In this document: positions 1 through 7,967 of the stretch, one piece after another
Layout of the letters: every line of letters begins with the position of its first letter
Position numbering within the stretch: position 1 is the first letter of the stretch
Source: an uncultured Bilophila sp.
GTDB taxonomy: Bacteria > Desulfobacterota > Desulfovibrionia > Desulfovibrionales > Desulfovibrionaceae
Length of the DNA: 35,437 nucleotides
NCBI GenBank assembly: GCA_902373525.1
Contig: CABKMN010000019.1
Location: forward strand, 1-35,437
Direction of reading: 5' to 3'
Notes under the pieces: generated by a model
The model's input: the letters and a program-made list of their open reading frames with translations, nothing else
The model's database searches: none
Told to the model about the DNA's origin: nothing
Made by a program: the position numbers and the translations under genes

Positions 1-2
1 GG

Positions 3-1004
3 TTATCCCCTTCCCTCCCCCGGTTCTCCGCCCCCTCTCTCGCTTTCCGGCAAAAACGGCGAGGGCCGCCGGTCCATGCCGCCCACGGCGTCGATGTAGG
101 CGTCCTCAAGGCGCGGAACGGCGGGTCGCAGGTCCACCCCGGAGCGGGTGAACGGCCCGTCGTGCGGATCGCGGAAGACCACCCGGATGTGGCTGCCCTG
201 AATGAGCGCGTCGCGGATGTCCGGCTCCTGCTGCCAGCGCGCCAGCATCCGGCGCGCCTCGCCGGGCGGCGGCGTGAAGGCGAAGACCCGCTTCGCCACG
301 CGCCCGGTAAATCCGGCGGGAGGCCCCTGATACACAAGCCTCCCCTGCTCCAGCATGAGCACGTGGGCGCACCGCTCCGCCTCGTCCATGTAGGCCGTGG
401 ACCAGAGCACCGACATGCCGCCTACGGCGAGATCGGACACCATCTTCCACAGCTCGCGCCGGGACAGCGGGTCGACGCCCACTCCCGGCTCGTCGAGCAG
501 GAGCAGGCGCGGCGTGGTCAGCAGCGCGCAGGCGAGGCCGAGCTTCTGCTTCATGCCGCCCGACAGCTTGCCCGCCAGCCGTTCCGTAAACGGCTTGAGC
601 GAGGTGAACGTCAGCAGCTTCTCGAACATGGCCGAACGGTCGGGCTCCTCAAGACCGCGCAGTTCGGCGTGCAAATGCAGATTGTCGATGACGGAAAGGT
701 CTTCGTAAAGGCCGAAGCGCTGCGGCATGTACCCGACGTCGTGCAGGATGCCCGCCGTATCGGCGGGGCTTCCCGGCGCACGGCCAAGCACCTCCACGGT
801 GCCCGAGGTCGGCAGCAGAAGCCCGGCGAGCAGACGCATGAGCGTGGTCTTGCCCGCCGCATCGGGACCGACGAGCCCCACGACCTGACCGGAGGGCACG
901 TCCGCCGTCAGCGCGTCCAGCGCGGGAGGCGTGTCCGGCGGCACGTCCGGGAACACCTTGGAAACGCCCTGAAGCCGGATGACCGCCTCCGGGGACGCGC
1001 TCAC
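3..1004 (-). CDS. ABC transporter ATP-binding protein, YbhF N-terminal-half type
   Basis: This is the ATPase subunit of an ABC exporter (333 aa). Visible motifs are Walker A GPDAAGKTT, the signature LSGGMKQKL and Walker B LLLLDEPGVGVDP. After the nucleotide-binding domain a tail of about 100 residues contains AYMDEAERC and AYIDAVGG, which from memory matches the linker that follows the first ABC domain of E. coli YbhF. E. coli YbhF has two ABC domains in one chain; here the protein stops after the first, so the second may be a separate gene beyond the window edge. The GTG start at 1004 overlaps the TGA of the membrane-fusion gene (GTGA), which implies translational coupling. A longer reading upstream is only open frame inside that gene. 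It is predicted to act at the inner membrane with the neighbouring fusion protein and permeases lying off the window. Confidence 0.85.
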   Translation of the reverse strand: MSASPEAVIRLQGVSKVFPDVPPDTPPALDALTADVPSGQVVGLVGPDAAGKTTLMRLLAGLLLPTSGTVEVLGRAPGSPADTAGILHDVGYMPQRFGLYEDLSVIDNLHLHAELRGLEEPDRSAMFEKLLTFTSLKPFTERLAGKLSGGMKQKLGLACALLTTPRLLLLDEPGVGVDPLSRRELWKMVSDLAVGGMSVLWSTAYMDEAERCAHVLMLEQGRLVYQGPPAGFTGRVAKRVFAFTPPPGEARRMLARWQQEPDIRDALIQGSHIRVVFRDPHDGPFTRSGVDLRPAVPRLEDAYIDAVGGMDRRPSPFLPESERGGGEPGEGRG

Positions 1005-1996
1005 GGCCTGCCCCCGTCCTTGCGGAGCGTCACGGTGACGGGCATGCCCTGCCGCATCACGTTGTCGGGGTCTTCGGCGACGACGCGGAAACGGAACACC
1101 AGATCGTTGCGCACTTCCTTGGTTTCCACGGTCTTGGGCGTGAATTCGGCGGTCGGGGAAATGAACCCGATCCGGCCCCGGTACGTCTTGCCCGGCGTGG
1201 CGTCGATGGACAGGAGCACCTCCTGCCCCGGACGGATGTTGCCGAGGTTCGGCTGCGTGACGTAGGCGCGTATCCACACGGGATTGTTCAGGGTCACGGC
1301 GTAGATGGTCTGCCCGCCCTGCACCACGGCCCCGATTTCATGCACGCGGGTGAGGACCACGCCGTCCTGCGGGGCGAACAGTTCGGTATCCTGCAAATTC
1401 GTGGTCGCTCCGGCGAGTTCGGCGCGGGCGGCCTCCACGGCGGCCTTCTGGCGTTCGACGTCTTCGGTGCGGTAGCCGCTTTCCATAAGCTGCAACTGTT
1501 CGCGGGCGGCGTTGCGGCGGGACAGCGCGTCCCCGTAGGAAGCGCGGGCGTCGTCAAGGTCCTTCTGGGCCACGGCGCTCTGCCGCCGCAGCCGCTCAAG
1601 ACGCCGCAGGTTGCTCGCCGCGTTGGCGTACACGGCCTGCGCGCCGTTCAGCGTGGCGCGGGCCTGTTCGATGTCTTCGGTGCGGTAGCCCGCGATCATC
1701 TTCGCCAGCTCGATTTCCTGCATGGAAAGTTGCGCCGCCGCCCGATTGAACACGTCCTCGTAGGGCTTGGCGTCGAGACGCGCGAGGCGTTCCCCGGTCT
1801 TCACCGTATCGCCTTCTTCCTTGAAAAGCTCGGTGATGCGCCCGCCCACCCGGAAACCGACCTCCACCTGCCGGATGTCCACGTTGCCGTACAGCGTCAG
1901 CAGCTCCGAAGGCTGCCGTTTCCCCTCGTACAGCCACCAGACGCCTCCGGCGACGCAGGCGATGACGACGAGACTCAGGATGATGCGCTTCAACAT
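1001..1996 (-). CDS. ybhG: HlyD/YbhG-type membrane fusion protein
   Basis: This is a periplasmic adaptor of an ABC efflux pump, 331 aa. A single N-terminal membrane anchor (about residues 4-22) is followed by the barrel-sandwich halves (LYGNVDIRQVEVGFRVGGR near 35-55 and LFAPQDGVVLTRVHEIGAVV near 205-225). Between them lies an alpha-hairpin with two similar repeats (GYRTEDIEQA and GYRTEDVERQ). The C-terminal GFISPTAEFTPKTVET block and RQGMPVTV are very close to E. coli YbhG as remembered. I chose the ATG at 1996 because GGAGG lies 5 nt before it; an in-frame ATG at 2011 has no ribosome-binding site. The gene is overlapped at its 3' end by the ATPase and diverges from the TetR-family regulator, the same gene set as the E. 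coli cecR-ybhGFSR locus. Confidence 0.9.
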   Translation of the reverse strand: MLKRIILSLVVIACVAGGVWWLYEGKRQPSELLTLYGNVDIRQVEVGFRVGGRITELFKEEGDTVKTGERLARLDAKPYEDVFNRAAAQLSMQEIELAKMIAGYRTEDIEQARATLNGAQAVYANAASNLRRLERLRRQSAVAQKDLDDARASYGDALSRRNAAREQLQLMESGYRTEDVERQKAAVEAARAELAGATTNLQDTELFAPQDGVVLTRVHEIGAVVQGGQTIYAVTLNNPVWIRAYVTQPNLGNIRPGQEVLLSIDATPGKTYRGRIGFISPTAEFTPKTVETKEVRNDLVFRFRVVAEDPDNVMRQGMPVTVTLRKDGGRP

Positions 1997-2121
1997 GGAT
2001 GCCTCCGACATGAAGAGTCAGACAAAAGGGGATGCCGCAGGCTGAGCGGCCCGAAAACGGCGTTCGGGGACGGACATCTAACAATCCGCCCCGTATGAAA
2101 GAATACGGCAAAGCCTCCCGC

Positions 2122-2158
2122 TAAGTCAAATCAAAATTTCAATTCCTGATTTGACTTA
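2122..2158. promoter_or_regulatory. Probable operator of the TetR-family regulator
   Basis: A perfect 12-bp inverted repeat, TAAGTCAAATCA and TGATTTGACTTA, is separated by 13 bp of AT-rich sequence. It sits between the divergent ybhG and tetR-type genes, 27 bp before the regulator start. A smaller inverted repeat (CCGTAT / ATACGG, 2091-2108) lies beside it. Position and symmetry are what an autoregulatory TetR dimer site would show; binding itself is inferred. Confidence 0.7.
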
Positions 2159-2185
2159 TTATCCGTCTTTTCCTACATACGGGAT

Positions 2186-2914
2186 ATGACCAACCCAACC
2201 GTACCCTCTCCCCGCCTCAAGCGCGCACAACGCCGCGACGGACGTTCGACCCGGGCGGTCGTCCTCGACGCCGCCGGGAAAGTCTTTGCCGAACGCGGAT
2301 TCGGCGAAGCCACCAGCAAGGAGATATGCGAACGCGCCGGAACAAACAATGCCGCCGTGAATTATTATTTCGGCGGCAAGGAGGGGCTGTACGAGGAGGT
2401 GCTGGTCGAAGCGCACCGGCAAATGCTGAGTCTGGAGGACCTGAACGACATCGTCGCCTCCGACGCGTCCCCCGAGGACAAGCTGCGCGTGTTCCTCGGG
2501 CACATCATCCGCACCGCGATGAACGCGCCCGAACTGTGGGGAATCAGGATTTTTCTGCGCGAGCTGGCCTCGCCGTCGCCGTTCGTGCCCAGATTCATCA
2601 GAACGACGGCCCTCCCCAAGTCCCGCAAGCTCCGGGAACTGGTGTGCGCCGTCACCGGCCTCCCGCCGGATTCCGAAACGGTGCGGCGGGCCACGGCCTT
2701 CGTGGTCATGCCCTGCATGGGGTTCATCCTCTTTCCGGAAAAACTGCGTACCGTCATCCTCCCCGGCAGCGCCTCCGACGCGGAGGGGCTGCTTGAGGAC
2801 ATGCTGACGTACATGCTCGGCGGGCTTCACGCACTGGGCAAAACGGAGCGTACCCGAGAACGCCGGGCGGGGGAACGGGCGGAACGGTCCGACGAACCGG
2901 ACGCCCGCGCCTGA
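2186..2914 (+). CDS. TetR/AcrR-family transcriptional regulator, CecR-like
   Basis: This is a ligand-responsive DNA-binding repressor of 242 aa. The N-terminal helix-turn-helix runs over about residues 20-70 (TSKEICERAGTNNAAVNYYFGGKEGLYEEVL, key residues N59-Y60-Y61-F62 and K65). The C-terminal part contains LWGIRIFLRELASPSPF, resembling the ligand domain found in the CecR (YbiH) group. A basic, disordered tail (RTRERRAGERAERSDEPDARA) ends the protein. The gene is divergent from the YbhG/YbhF-like efflux genes and presumably represses both them and itself through the 12-bp inverted repeat. Only a weak GGGA-type ribosome-binding site precedes the ATG. The inducing ligand cannot be told from the sequence. 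Confidence 0.88.
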   Translation: MTNPTVPSPRLKRAQRRDGRSTRAVVLDAAGKVFAERGFGEATSKEICERAGTNNAAVNYYFGGKEGLYEEVLVEAHRQMLSLEDLNDIVASDASPEDKLRVFLGHIIRTAMNAPELWGIRIFLRELASPSPFVPRFIRTTALPKSRKLRELVCAVTGLPPDSETVRRATAFVVMPCMGFILFPEKLRTVILPGSASDAEGLLEDMLTYMLGGLHALGKTERTRERRAGERAERSDEPDARA

Positions 2915-2936
2915 GCTTTCCCCCCCAAAAACAAAA

Positions 2937-2957
2937 CGGGGAGGCAAAGCCTCCCCG
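2937..2957 (-). terminator. Intrinsic terminator of thiC
   Basis: A 9-bp GC-rich stem, CGGGGAGGC / GCCTCCCCG, with an AAA loop. Reading on the minus strand it is followed by a T-rich run (complement of 2927-2936), so it terminates thiC transcription. On the plus strand the tail is not T-rich, so it is weaker for the regulator gene. Confidence 0.8.
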
Positions 2958-2978
2958 CGTAGACGAACGAACGTCCGC

Positions 2979-4262
2979 CTACATCTTCTTGGCGTCCCGG
3001 AGCATCTTCACGGCGCAGAAATTGCCGCACATGGCGCAGGCTTCCTCATGCTTGTGCGGTTCGCGGCGCTTGTCGAGGATCACCGGATCGATGGCGGCCT
3101 CGCGCATGCCGTCCCAGTCGAGGGCCATGCGGGCCTTGGCCATTTTGGCTTCGCGGGCGAGGGCATGGGGGCGGCCGAGGGCGACTTCACCGGCCTGCGC
3201 CGCCACGCGGGAGGCCATGATGCCCTGCCGGACGTCGTCCATGTCGGGCAGCGTCAGGTGTTCGGCGGGGGTCAGGTAGCACAGGAAGTCCACGCCCGCG
3301 CGTACCGCCATCGCGCCGCCGATGGCTCCGGCGATGTGGTCGTACCCCGGCGAGGAGTCGATGGTCAGCGGTCCGAGCACGTAGAGCGGCGCACCGTGCG
3401 TCAGCTTCTTGATGCCGATGATCTGGGCCTCGACTTCGCTCATGGGCACATGGCCGGGGCCTTCGATCATGCACTGCACGCCGTATTCGAGGCCGCGCTT
3501 GGCGAGCGCGCCGAGGGTCATGACCTCTTCCCACTGCGCGGCGTCGCCCGCGTCGCAGCCCGCGCCGGGACGCAGGCCGTCGCCGAGCGACAGGGTCACG
3601 TTGTACTTGCGGGCCAGTTCGAGCAGGCGGTCATAGCCGGTCAGCAGCGGATTTTCCTTGTCGTTCTTGAGCATCCAGCGGGCGAGGATGGACCCGCCGC
3701 GCGATACGATGCCGAGCGCGCGTTCGCCCCGGGCGGCCCATTCGGCGCCCCGGCGGGTGAGGCCGCAGTGCAGGGTCATGAAGTCCACGCCCTGCTCCGC
3801 CTGCATCTCGACTTCCGCGAACAGTTCCTCGGGATCGATGTCGGCGGGATCGATGTCCTTGTCGATGTAGCGCTGGGCCACGGAATACAGCGGCACGGTG
3901 CCGAGCGGCAGGGGCGTGCGGGAGAGCATTTCCTTGCGGATGGACACGAGGTCTCCGGCGATGGACAGGTCCATGACGGTATCGGCTCCGGCCTGCTGGG
4001 CGACTTCGAGCTTGCGCATTTCACAGCCGGGGTGGTTCTGGAAGGGAGAGGTGCCGATGTTGGCGTTGACCTTCACCCGGCTCGGCTGGCCGACGAGAAT
4101 GGGCCTGACGTTCGGGTGGTTGGGATTGCCGAGCAGGACCATGGTTCCCGCTTCGATGGCCGAAGCGATGGCTTCCGGCGTCAGTCCCTCGTGCTCGGCC
4201 AGCGCGGGCAGGTGCGCGGCGAGCAGGCCCTGAAGGGCCGCGTTCTGGGTAATGATGGACAC
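2979..4262 (-). CDS. thiC: Phosphomethylpyrimidine synthase ThiC (short form)
   Basis: This is a radical-SAM enzyme that rearranges aminoimidazole ribotide to hydroxymethylpyrimidine phosphate in thiamine synthesis. At 427 aa it is the short form, lacking the N-terminal extension of the roughly 630-aa E. coli enzyme. Conserved blocks include NANIGTSPFQNHPGCE, DLSIAGDL, SLGDGLRPG, MIEGPGHVPM and FLCYLTPAEHLTLPD. The C-terminal cluster motif reads C409-AM-C412-GNF-C416, i.e. CX2CX3C rather than the CX2CX4C of the E. coli-type enzyme. The start is GTG at 4262 with GAGGAG 7 nt upstream. I see no thiamine-pyrophosphate riboswitch consensus in the leader. A ThiC paralogue such as the benzimidazole synthase BzaF is an alternative that residue-level comparison would be needed to exclude. 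Confidence 0.88.
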   Translation of the reverse strand: MSIITQNAALQGLLAAHLPALAEHEGLTPEAIASAIEAGTMVLLGNPNHPNVRPILVGQPSRVKVNANIGTSPFQNHPGCEMRKLEVAQQAGADTVMDLSIAGDLVSIRKEMLSRTPLPLGTVPLYSVAQRYIDKDIDPADIDPEELFAEVEMQAEQGVDFMTLHCGLTRRGAEWAARGERALGIVSRGGSILARWMLKNDKENPLLTGYDRLLELARKYNVTLSLGDGLRPGAGCDAGDAAQWEEVMTLGALAKRGLEYGVQCMIEGPGHVPMSEVEAQIIGIKKLTHGAPLYVLGPLTIDSSPGYDHIAGAIGGAMAVRAGVDFLCYLTPAEHLTLPDMDDVRQGIMASRVAAQAGEVALGRPHALAREAKMAKARMALDWDGMREAAIDPVILDKRREPHKHEEACAMCGNFCAVKMLRDAKKM

Positions 4263-4531
4263 TCAAGACTCCTCGTTGAAAATGCCGCCGACGCCGACGC
4301 GGGGCGGCAGCTAAGGGGATACATTCCGCTATCCGCGGCATTGTGCCGCAGGAAGCCGTTCTTCGCAAGCGCTCACCGCGTATGATAAATCATCCCGAGG
4401 CAGTGCGCGGCCTTGCCTTCTCACCGCTCCGGCCTTACTTTCCGGGGAAATGCAAGCAATCCGGCGCGCGGCCCTTCCGGGGAGACGCGCGGCGCTTCCG
4501 CTTCGGGAAGCCGCCCGGAAAGGAGTTGCCC

Positions 4532-7210
4532 ATGCCTTCACTCAAAAAACTGCTGACAGGAGCCTTCATGACCTTTCTTCTGGGAGCGGGAGCCGCGATG
4601 GCCGCGACGCCCTCCGCTCCGGGGACCGCGTCCGACATCGTCCCGGTCATCCCCGACCCGCTTTCCGGGAAAGAGGAGCAGGTCACCCGGCTGCCCAACG
4701 GGCTTTCCGTCCTCATCCTGAAAGACACCCGGTTCCCCCTCGTCTCCACCCGGCTCTACGTGCATGCCGGTTCCGCATACGAAACGCCGGATCAGGCGGG
4801 CATCAGCCACGTGTTGGAACACATGGTGTTCAAGGGCACGGACAGCCGCCCCAAGAGCGCGATCAGCCAGGAAGTGGAATCCGCGGGAGGTTATCTGAAC
4901 GCCGCCACCAGTTACGACTACACCGTATACATCACCGACATGCCCGCCCGGCACTGGAAGCTCGGCATGGACGTGGTGCGCGACATGGCCTTCCACCCCA
5001 CCCTCGATCCCAAGGAGCTGGAGTCCGAAAAGAACGTCATCGTCGCCGAACTCCAGCGCGGCGAGGACGATCCCGGCGGCCGGATGTTCAAGACCCTGCT
5101 TTCCGACACCCTGAAGGGCACGCCCTACGACCGGCCCATCATCGGTTTCGAAAAGACCATCCGCGCCCTGACCGTGCAGAACCTGCGCGACTACATCGCC
5201 AAGTACTACCAGCCCCAGAACATGCTGCTGGTGGTCGTGGGCAACGTCGAACCCGCCGAAGTCCTCGCCGAGGCGGAACGCCTGTTCACTCCCTACAAGA
5301 ACACCTCGCCGCTCAAGGAAGTCATGCCCTACGAGGCCGACCGGCTTCCGCTGGCCGACGCGCCCCGGATGGTGGTGAACCCCGGCCCGTGGAACAAGGT
5401 CTATCTCGCCGCGGCGTTGCCCGTGCCCGGCTCGTCGAGCTACCAGTCCGCCACGCTGGACGTGCTGGCCTACCTGCTCGGCGGCGACCGCACCAGTCTG
5501 TTCTACCGGACCTATAAATACGACCGTCAGCTCGTGGACAGCATCAGCGTTTCCAACGCGGGCTTCGAGCGTATCGGCGCGTTCGTGGTTTCGGCGGAAC
5601 TCGACGCCGACAAGGTGGTCCCGTTCTGGACCGCGCTGACCAAGGATTTCGCCACGCTGGACGCCTCGAAGTTCACCAGAGAAGCGTTGGAGCGCGCCAA
5701 GCTGAACCTTGAGGACGATCTGTACCGCTCCAAGGAAACGCTCGCCGGTCTGGCCTCCAAGATCGGCTACTTCCAGTTCTTCCAGGGCGGCGATCAGGGC
5801 GAACGCAACGCCATCGAAGCGCTCCGCAACGTGGACAACGGCATGCTGAAGGAAGCCCTCGCCACGTGGGTCCGTCCCGAACGCCTGACCACCGTGATCA
5901 TGACCCCCAAGGACGTCAATCTGCCCGACATGCAGGCCATCCTCGACAAGGAATGGAAGGCCGGGGCCAAGACGACCGCCACGGCGTCCGCGCAGGCGGG
6001 CAAGACCGAGGTGATCGAAATCGGCAAGGGCCGCACCGTGGTCCTCATCCCGGACAAGACCCTGCCCTACGTGTCCGCGAACCTCACCTTCTCAGGCGGC
6101 GACGCGCTGTTGCAGCCGACCGAGCAGGGACTGTCCGCCCTGGCCTCCAACGTGCTGACCAAGGGCACGGCCAAGCGCGGCGCCACCGAAATGCAGGCGT
6201 TCCTCGCGGACCGCGCGGCGGGCCTCGCGGCCTCGTCCGGGCGCAAGACCTTCTCGGTGCACCTTTCCACGCCCGCGCGCTTCAATGAGGACCTGTTCGG
6301 GCTGCTCGGCGAGGTGATCGCCTCGCCCGCGTTCAGCAAGGACGAAACCGCGCGCGGCATCAAGGATCAGATCGCGGCGATCAAATCCCGCGAGGACCAG
6401 CCCCTCGGACTGGCCTTCCGCAAGCTGCCGCCCTTCCTGTTCCCGGACAGCGTGTACGGCTACCTCCAGCTCGGAGCCATTGAGAACGTGCGGAAATACG
6501 ACGACGCGCGGCTCCGCGCCTTCTGGGATCGCCAGAAGGCCCGTCCGTGGGTGCTCGCCGTGGCGGGCGACTTCGACCGCGACGCGGTGCTGGCCTTCGC
6601 CAAAAGCCTGCCCGCTCCTGATGCGGGCAAGGTCGACGTGCCCGTGCCCGCGTGGGGCACGAAGCCCGAACTCGACATCCCCATGCCGGGCCGCAATCAG
6701 GCGCACCTGATGCTGATCTTCAAGACCGCGCCCGAAGCCAGCCCGGACACGCCCGCGCTCGACCTGCTCGAAGCCTCGCTCGGCGGCATGGGCGGCCCCC
6801 TGTTCCGTGATCTGCGCGACAAACAGGGCCTCGGCTACACCGTCACGGTCTTCAACCGCCAGAACGCCGAAAACGGGTATATGGTCTTCTACATCGGCAC
6901 CGAACCCGGCAAGATGGCGCAGGCGGAAGAGGGCTTCAAACGGATCATCAATGATCTCCACGAGAACCTCCTTCCGGCGGAAGACGTCAACCGCGGCAAA
7001 AACCAGCTCGAAGGCGACTACTACCGCAACATGCAGAGCCTCGGCAGCCGCTCCGGCGAGGCCGCGGCCCTCATGATGGAAGGCTATCCGCTCTCCTTCA
7101 CCAAAGATCAGATAGAAAAGAGTAAAAACGTAACCCCCGAACAACTCAGAGAAATCGTCAAAAAGTACCTTGATCCGGCCTCGGCGTACACGATAAAAGT
7201 CTTGCCTTAA
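4532..7210 (+). CDS. Secreted M16-family zinc metallopeptidase (pitrilysin/insulinase type)
   Basis: This is an 892-aa peptidase with a Sec signal peptide (MPSLKKLL, then a hydrophobic stretch to AMAA near residue 25), so it should be periplasmic or membrane-associated. The inverted zinc motif HXXEH is at H93-VLE-H97, with E173 in KNVIVAELQRGEDDP as the expected third ligand. The second half (from about residue 505) repeats the M16 fold with no HXXEH (ALASNVLTKGTAKRG at the equivalent place), giving one active and one inactive half. It ends with the family's DLRDKQGLGYTVTVF and LGSRSGEAA blocks. The ATG at 4532 is chosen because AAGGAG precedes it and the signal peptide begins there; the frame is open further upstream. 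The gene stands alone between divergent thiC and the tRNA cluster. Confidence 0.92.
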   Translation: MPSLKKLLTGAFMTFLLGAGAAMAATPSAPGTASDIVPVIPDPLSGKEEQVTRLPNGLSVLILKDTRFPLVSTRLYVHAGSAYETPDQAGISHVLEHMVFKGTDSRPKSAISQEVESAGGYLNAATSYDYTVYITDMPARHWKLGMDVVRDMAFHPTLDPKELESEKNVIVAELQRGEDDPGGRMFKTLLSDTLKGTPYDRPIIGFEKTIRALTVQNLRDYIAKYYQPQNMLLVVVGNVEPAEVLAEAERLFTPYKNTSPLKEVMPYEADRLPLADAPRMVVNPGPWNKVYLAAALPVPGSSSYQSATLDVLAYLLGGDRTSLFYRTYKYDRQLVDSISVSNAGFERIGAFVVSAELDADKVVPFWTALTKDFATLDASKFTREALERAKLNLEDDLYRSKETLAGLASKIGYFQFFQGGDQGERNAIEALRNVDNGMLKEALATWVRPERLTTVIMTPKDVNLPDMQAILDKEWKAGAKTTATASAQAGKTEVIEIGKGRTVVLIPDKTLPYVSANLTFSGGDALLQPTEQGLSALASNVLTKGTAKRGATEMQAFLADRAAGLAASSGRKTFSVHLSTPARFNEDLFGLLGEVIASPAFSKDETARGIKDQIAAIKSREDQPLGLAFRKLPPFLFPDSVYGYLQLGAIENVRKYDDARLRAFWDRQKARPWVLAVAGDFDRDAVLAFAKSLPAPDAGKVDVPVPAWGTKPELDIPMPGRNQAHLMLIFKTAPEASPDTPALDLLEASLGGMGGPLFRDLRDKQGLGYTVTVFNRQNAENGYMVFYIGTEPGKMAQAEEGFKRIINDLHENLLPAEDVNRGKNQLEGDYYRNMQSLGSRSGEAAALMMEGYPLSFTKDQIEKSKNVTPEQLREIVKKYLDPASAYTIKVLP

Positions 7211-7399
7211 TTTCAAAACCGCCCTATAGATTCGGTCGCGGGTTCGGAAACGGCCCGCGCCCGAATCCGCTTGTCGGATTTGCGGGGTTGCCCAGATAAC
7301 GGCAGACAGGCCGACACGCCCGTTTTCCGATTATTTTTGCGACAGGGGCATTTTTCGCTTGCCAAACCGAATCGGATTGTGTAAGAGCTAATCCCTGTT
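7211..7399. other. Intergenic segment between peptidase gene and tRNA-Thr
   Basis: A 13-bp imperfect hairpin (7230-7266) lies just after the peptidase stop. It has no T-run, so it is at best a weak terminator. The right part holds the candidate tRNA promoter listed next. No gene is seen. Confidence 0.4.
7359..7387 (+). promoter_or_regulatory. Candidate promoter of the tRNA cluster
   Basis: TTGCCA (7359-7364), a 17-bp spacer and TAAGAG (7382-7387). The predicted start falls a few bases before tRNA-Thr, a spacing common for stable-RNA promoters. The -10 is only a partial match. Confidence 0.4.
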
Positions 7400-7475
7400 G
7401 CTGGTGTAGCTCAACTGGCAGAGCAGCTGATTTGTAATCAGCAGGTTGCGGGTTCGAGTCCCATCACCAGCTCCA
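7400..7475 (+). tRNA. tRNA-Thr (anticodon TGT)
   Basis: A complete 76-nt cloverleaf. The acceptor stem GCTGGTG pairs with CACCAGC, the anticodon loop TTTGTAA gives TGT, and the T-loop is GGTTCGAGTCC. The 3' CCA is encoded. It is the first of three tRNAs upstream of tuf, an order (Thr-Tyr-Gly-tuf) like that of the E. coli tufB locus. Confidence 0.97.
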
Positions 7476-7535
7476 TCAAGCCGCAAGGCTTCCGGTTCGC
7501 CGGTGGAGCACAGCGGAAGCGATTCCGCACGCATC

Positions 7536-7568
7536 AACCAAAACAGATTGCATGGCCCTGTTTTGGTT
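7536..7568 (+). other. Hairpin between tRNA-Thr and tRNA-Tyr
   Basis: A perfect 11-bp stem, AACCAAAACAG / CTGTTTTGGTT, with an 11-nt loop. The 3' arm is T-rich, so it could be a partial terminator or a processing signal in the multi-tRNA transcript. Confidence 0.5.
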
Positions 7569-7576
7569 CTCAGAGT

Positions 7577-7662
7577 GGAGGGGTTCCCGAGTGGCCAAAG
7601 GGAACAGACTGTAAATCTGTCGTCGTGAGACTTCGGAGGTTCAAATCCTCCCCCCTCCACCA
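7577..7662 (+). tRNA. tRNA-Tyr (anticodon GTA)
   Basis: An 86-nt class II tRNA with a long variable arm. The acceptor GGAGGGG pairs with CCCCTCC. The anticodon loop CTGTAAA gives GTA. T-loop GGTTCAAATCC and encoded CCA are present. Confidence 0.97.
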
Positions 7663-7729
7663 GATTTGAGAAAGCTGACACGGCTGTAGGAGACAGGCCC
7701 CAATCCTGTCAGGGGACTACGGCATACAG

Positions 7730-7805
7730 GCGGGAATAGCTCAATGGCTAGAGCATCAGCCTTCCAAGCTGAGGGTTGCGAGTTCGAGTCTCGTTTCCCG
7801 CTCCA
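7730..7805 (+). tRNA. tRNA-Gly (anticodon TCC)
   Basis: A 76-nt tRNA with acceptor GCGGGAA / TTCCCGC, anticodon loop CTTCCAA giving TCC, T-loop AGTTCGAGTCT and encoded CCA. It is followed by a 162-bp leader before tuf. Confidence 0.97.
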
Positions 7806-7967
7806 CACCTGCCTTATCCCTTATTCTCCCCATTATCGCCGTGCCTTAACGTATCGGGATGCCAGAGCACTGCCGGATTGACGGCATGTGTATGGATGGT
7901 CTTGCGACGCCATAGGCTCTGTCCCCATAAAATCCGTTATCTTTTGCAACCAAGAAGGGAGACCGTC

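Noticed and set aside
4263..4531. A TPP riboswitch before thiC
   Set aside because: Looked for CTGAGA and the downstream conserved box on the minus strand; neither is present.
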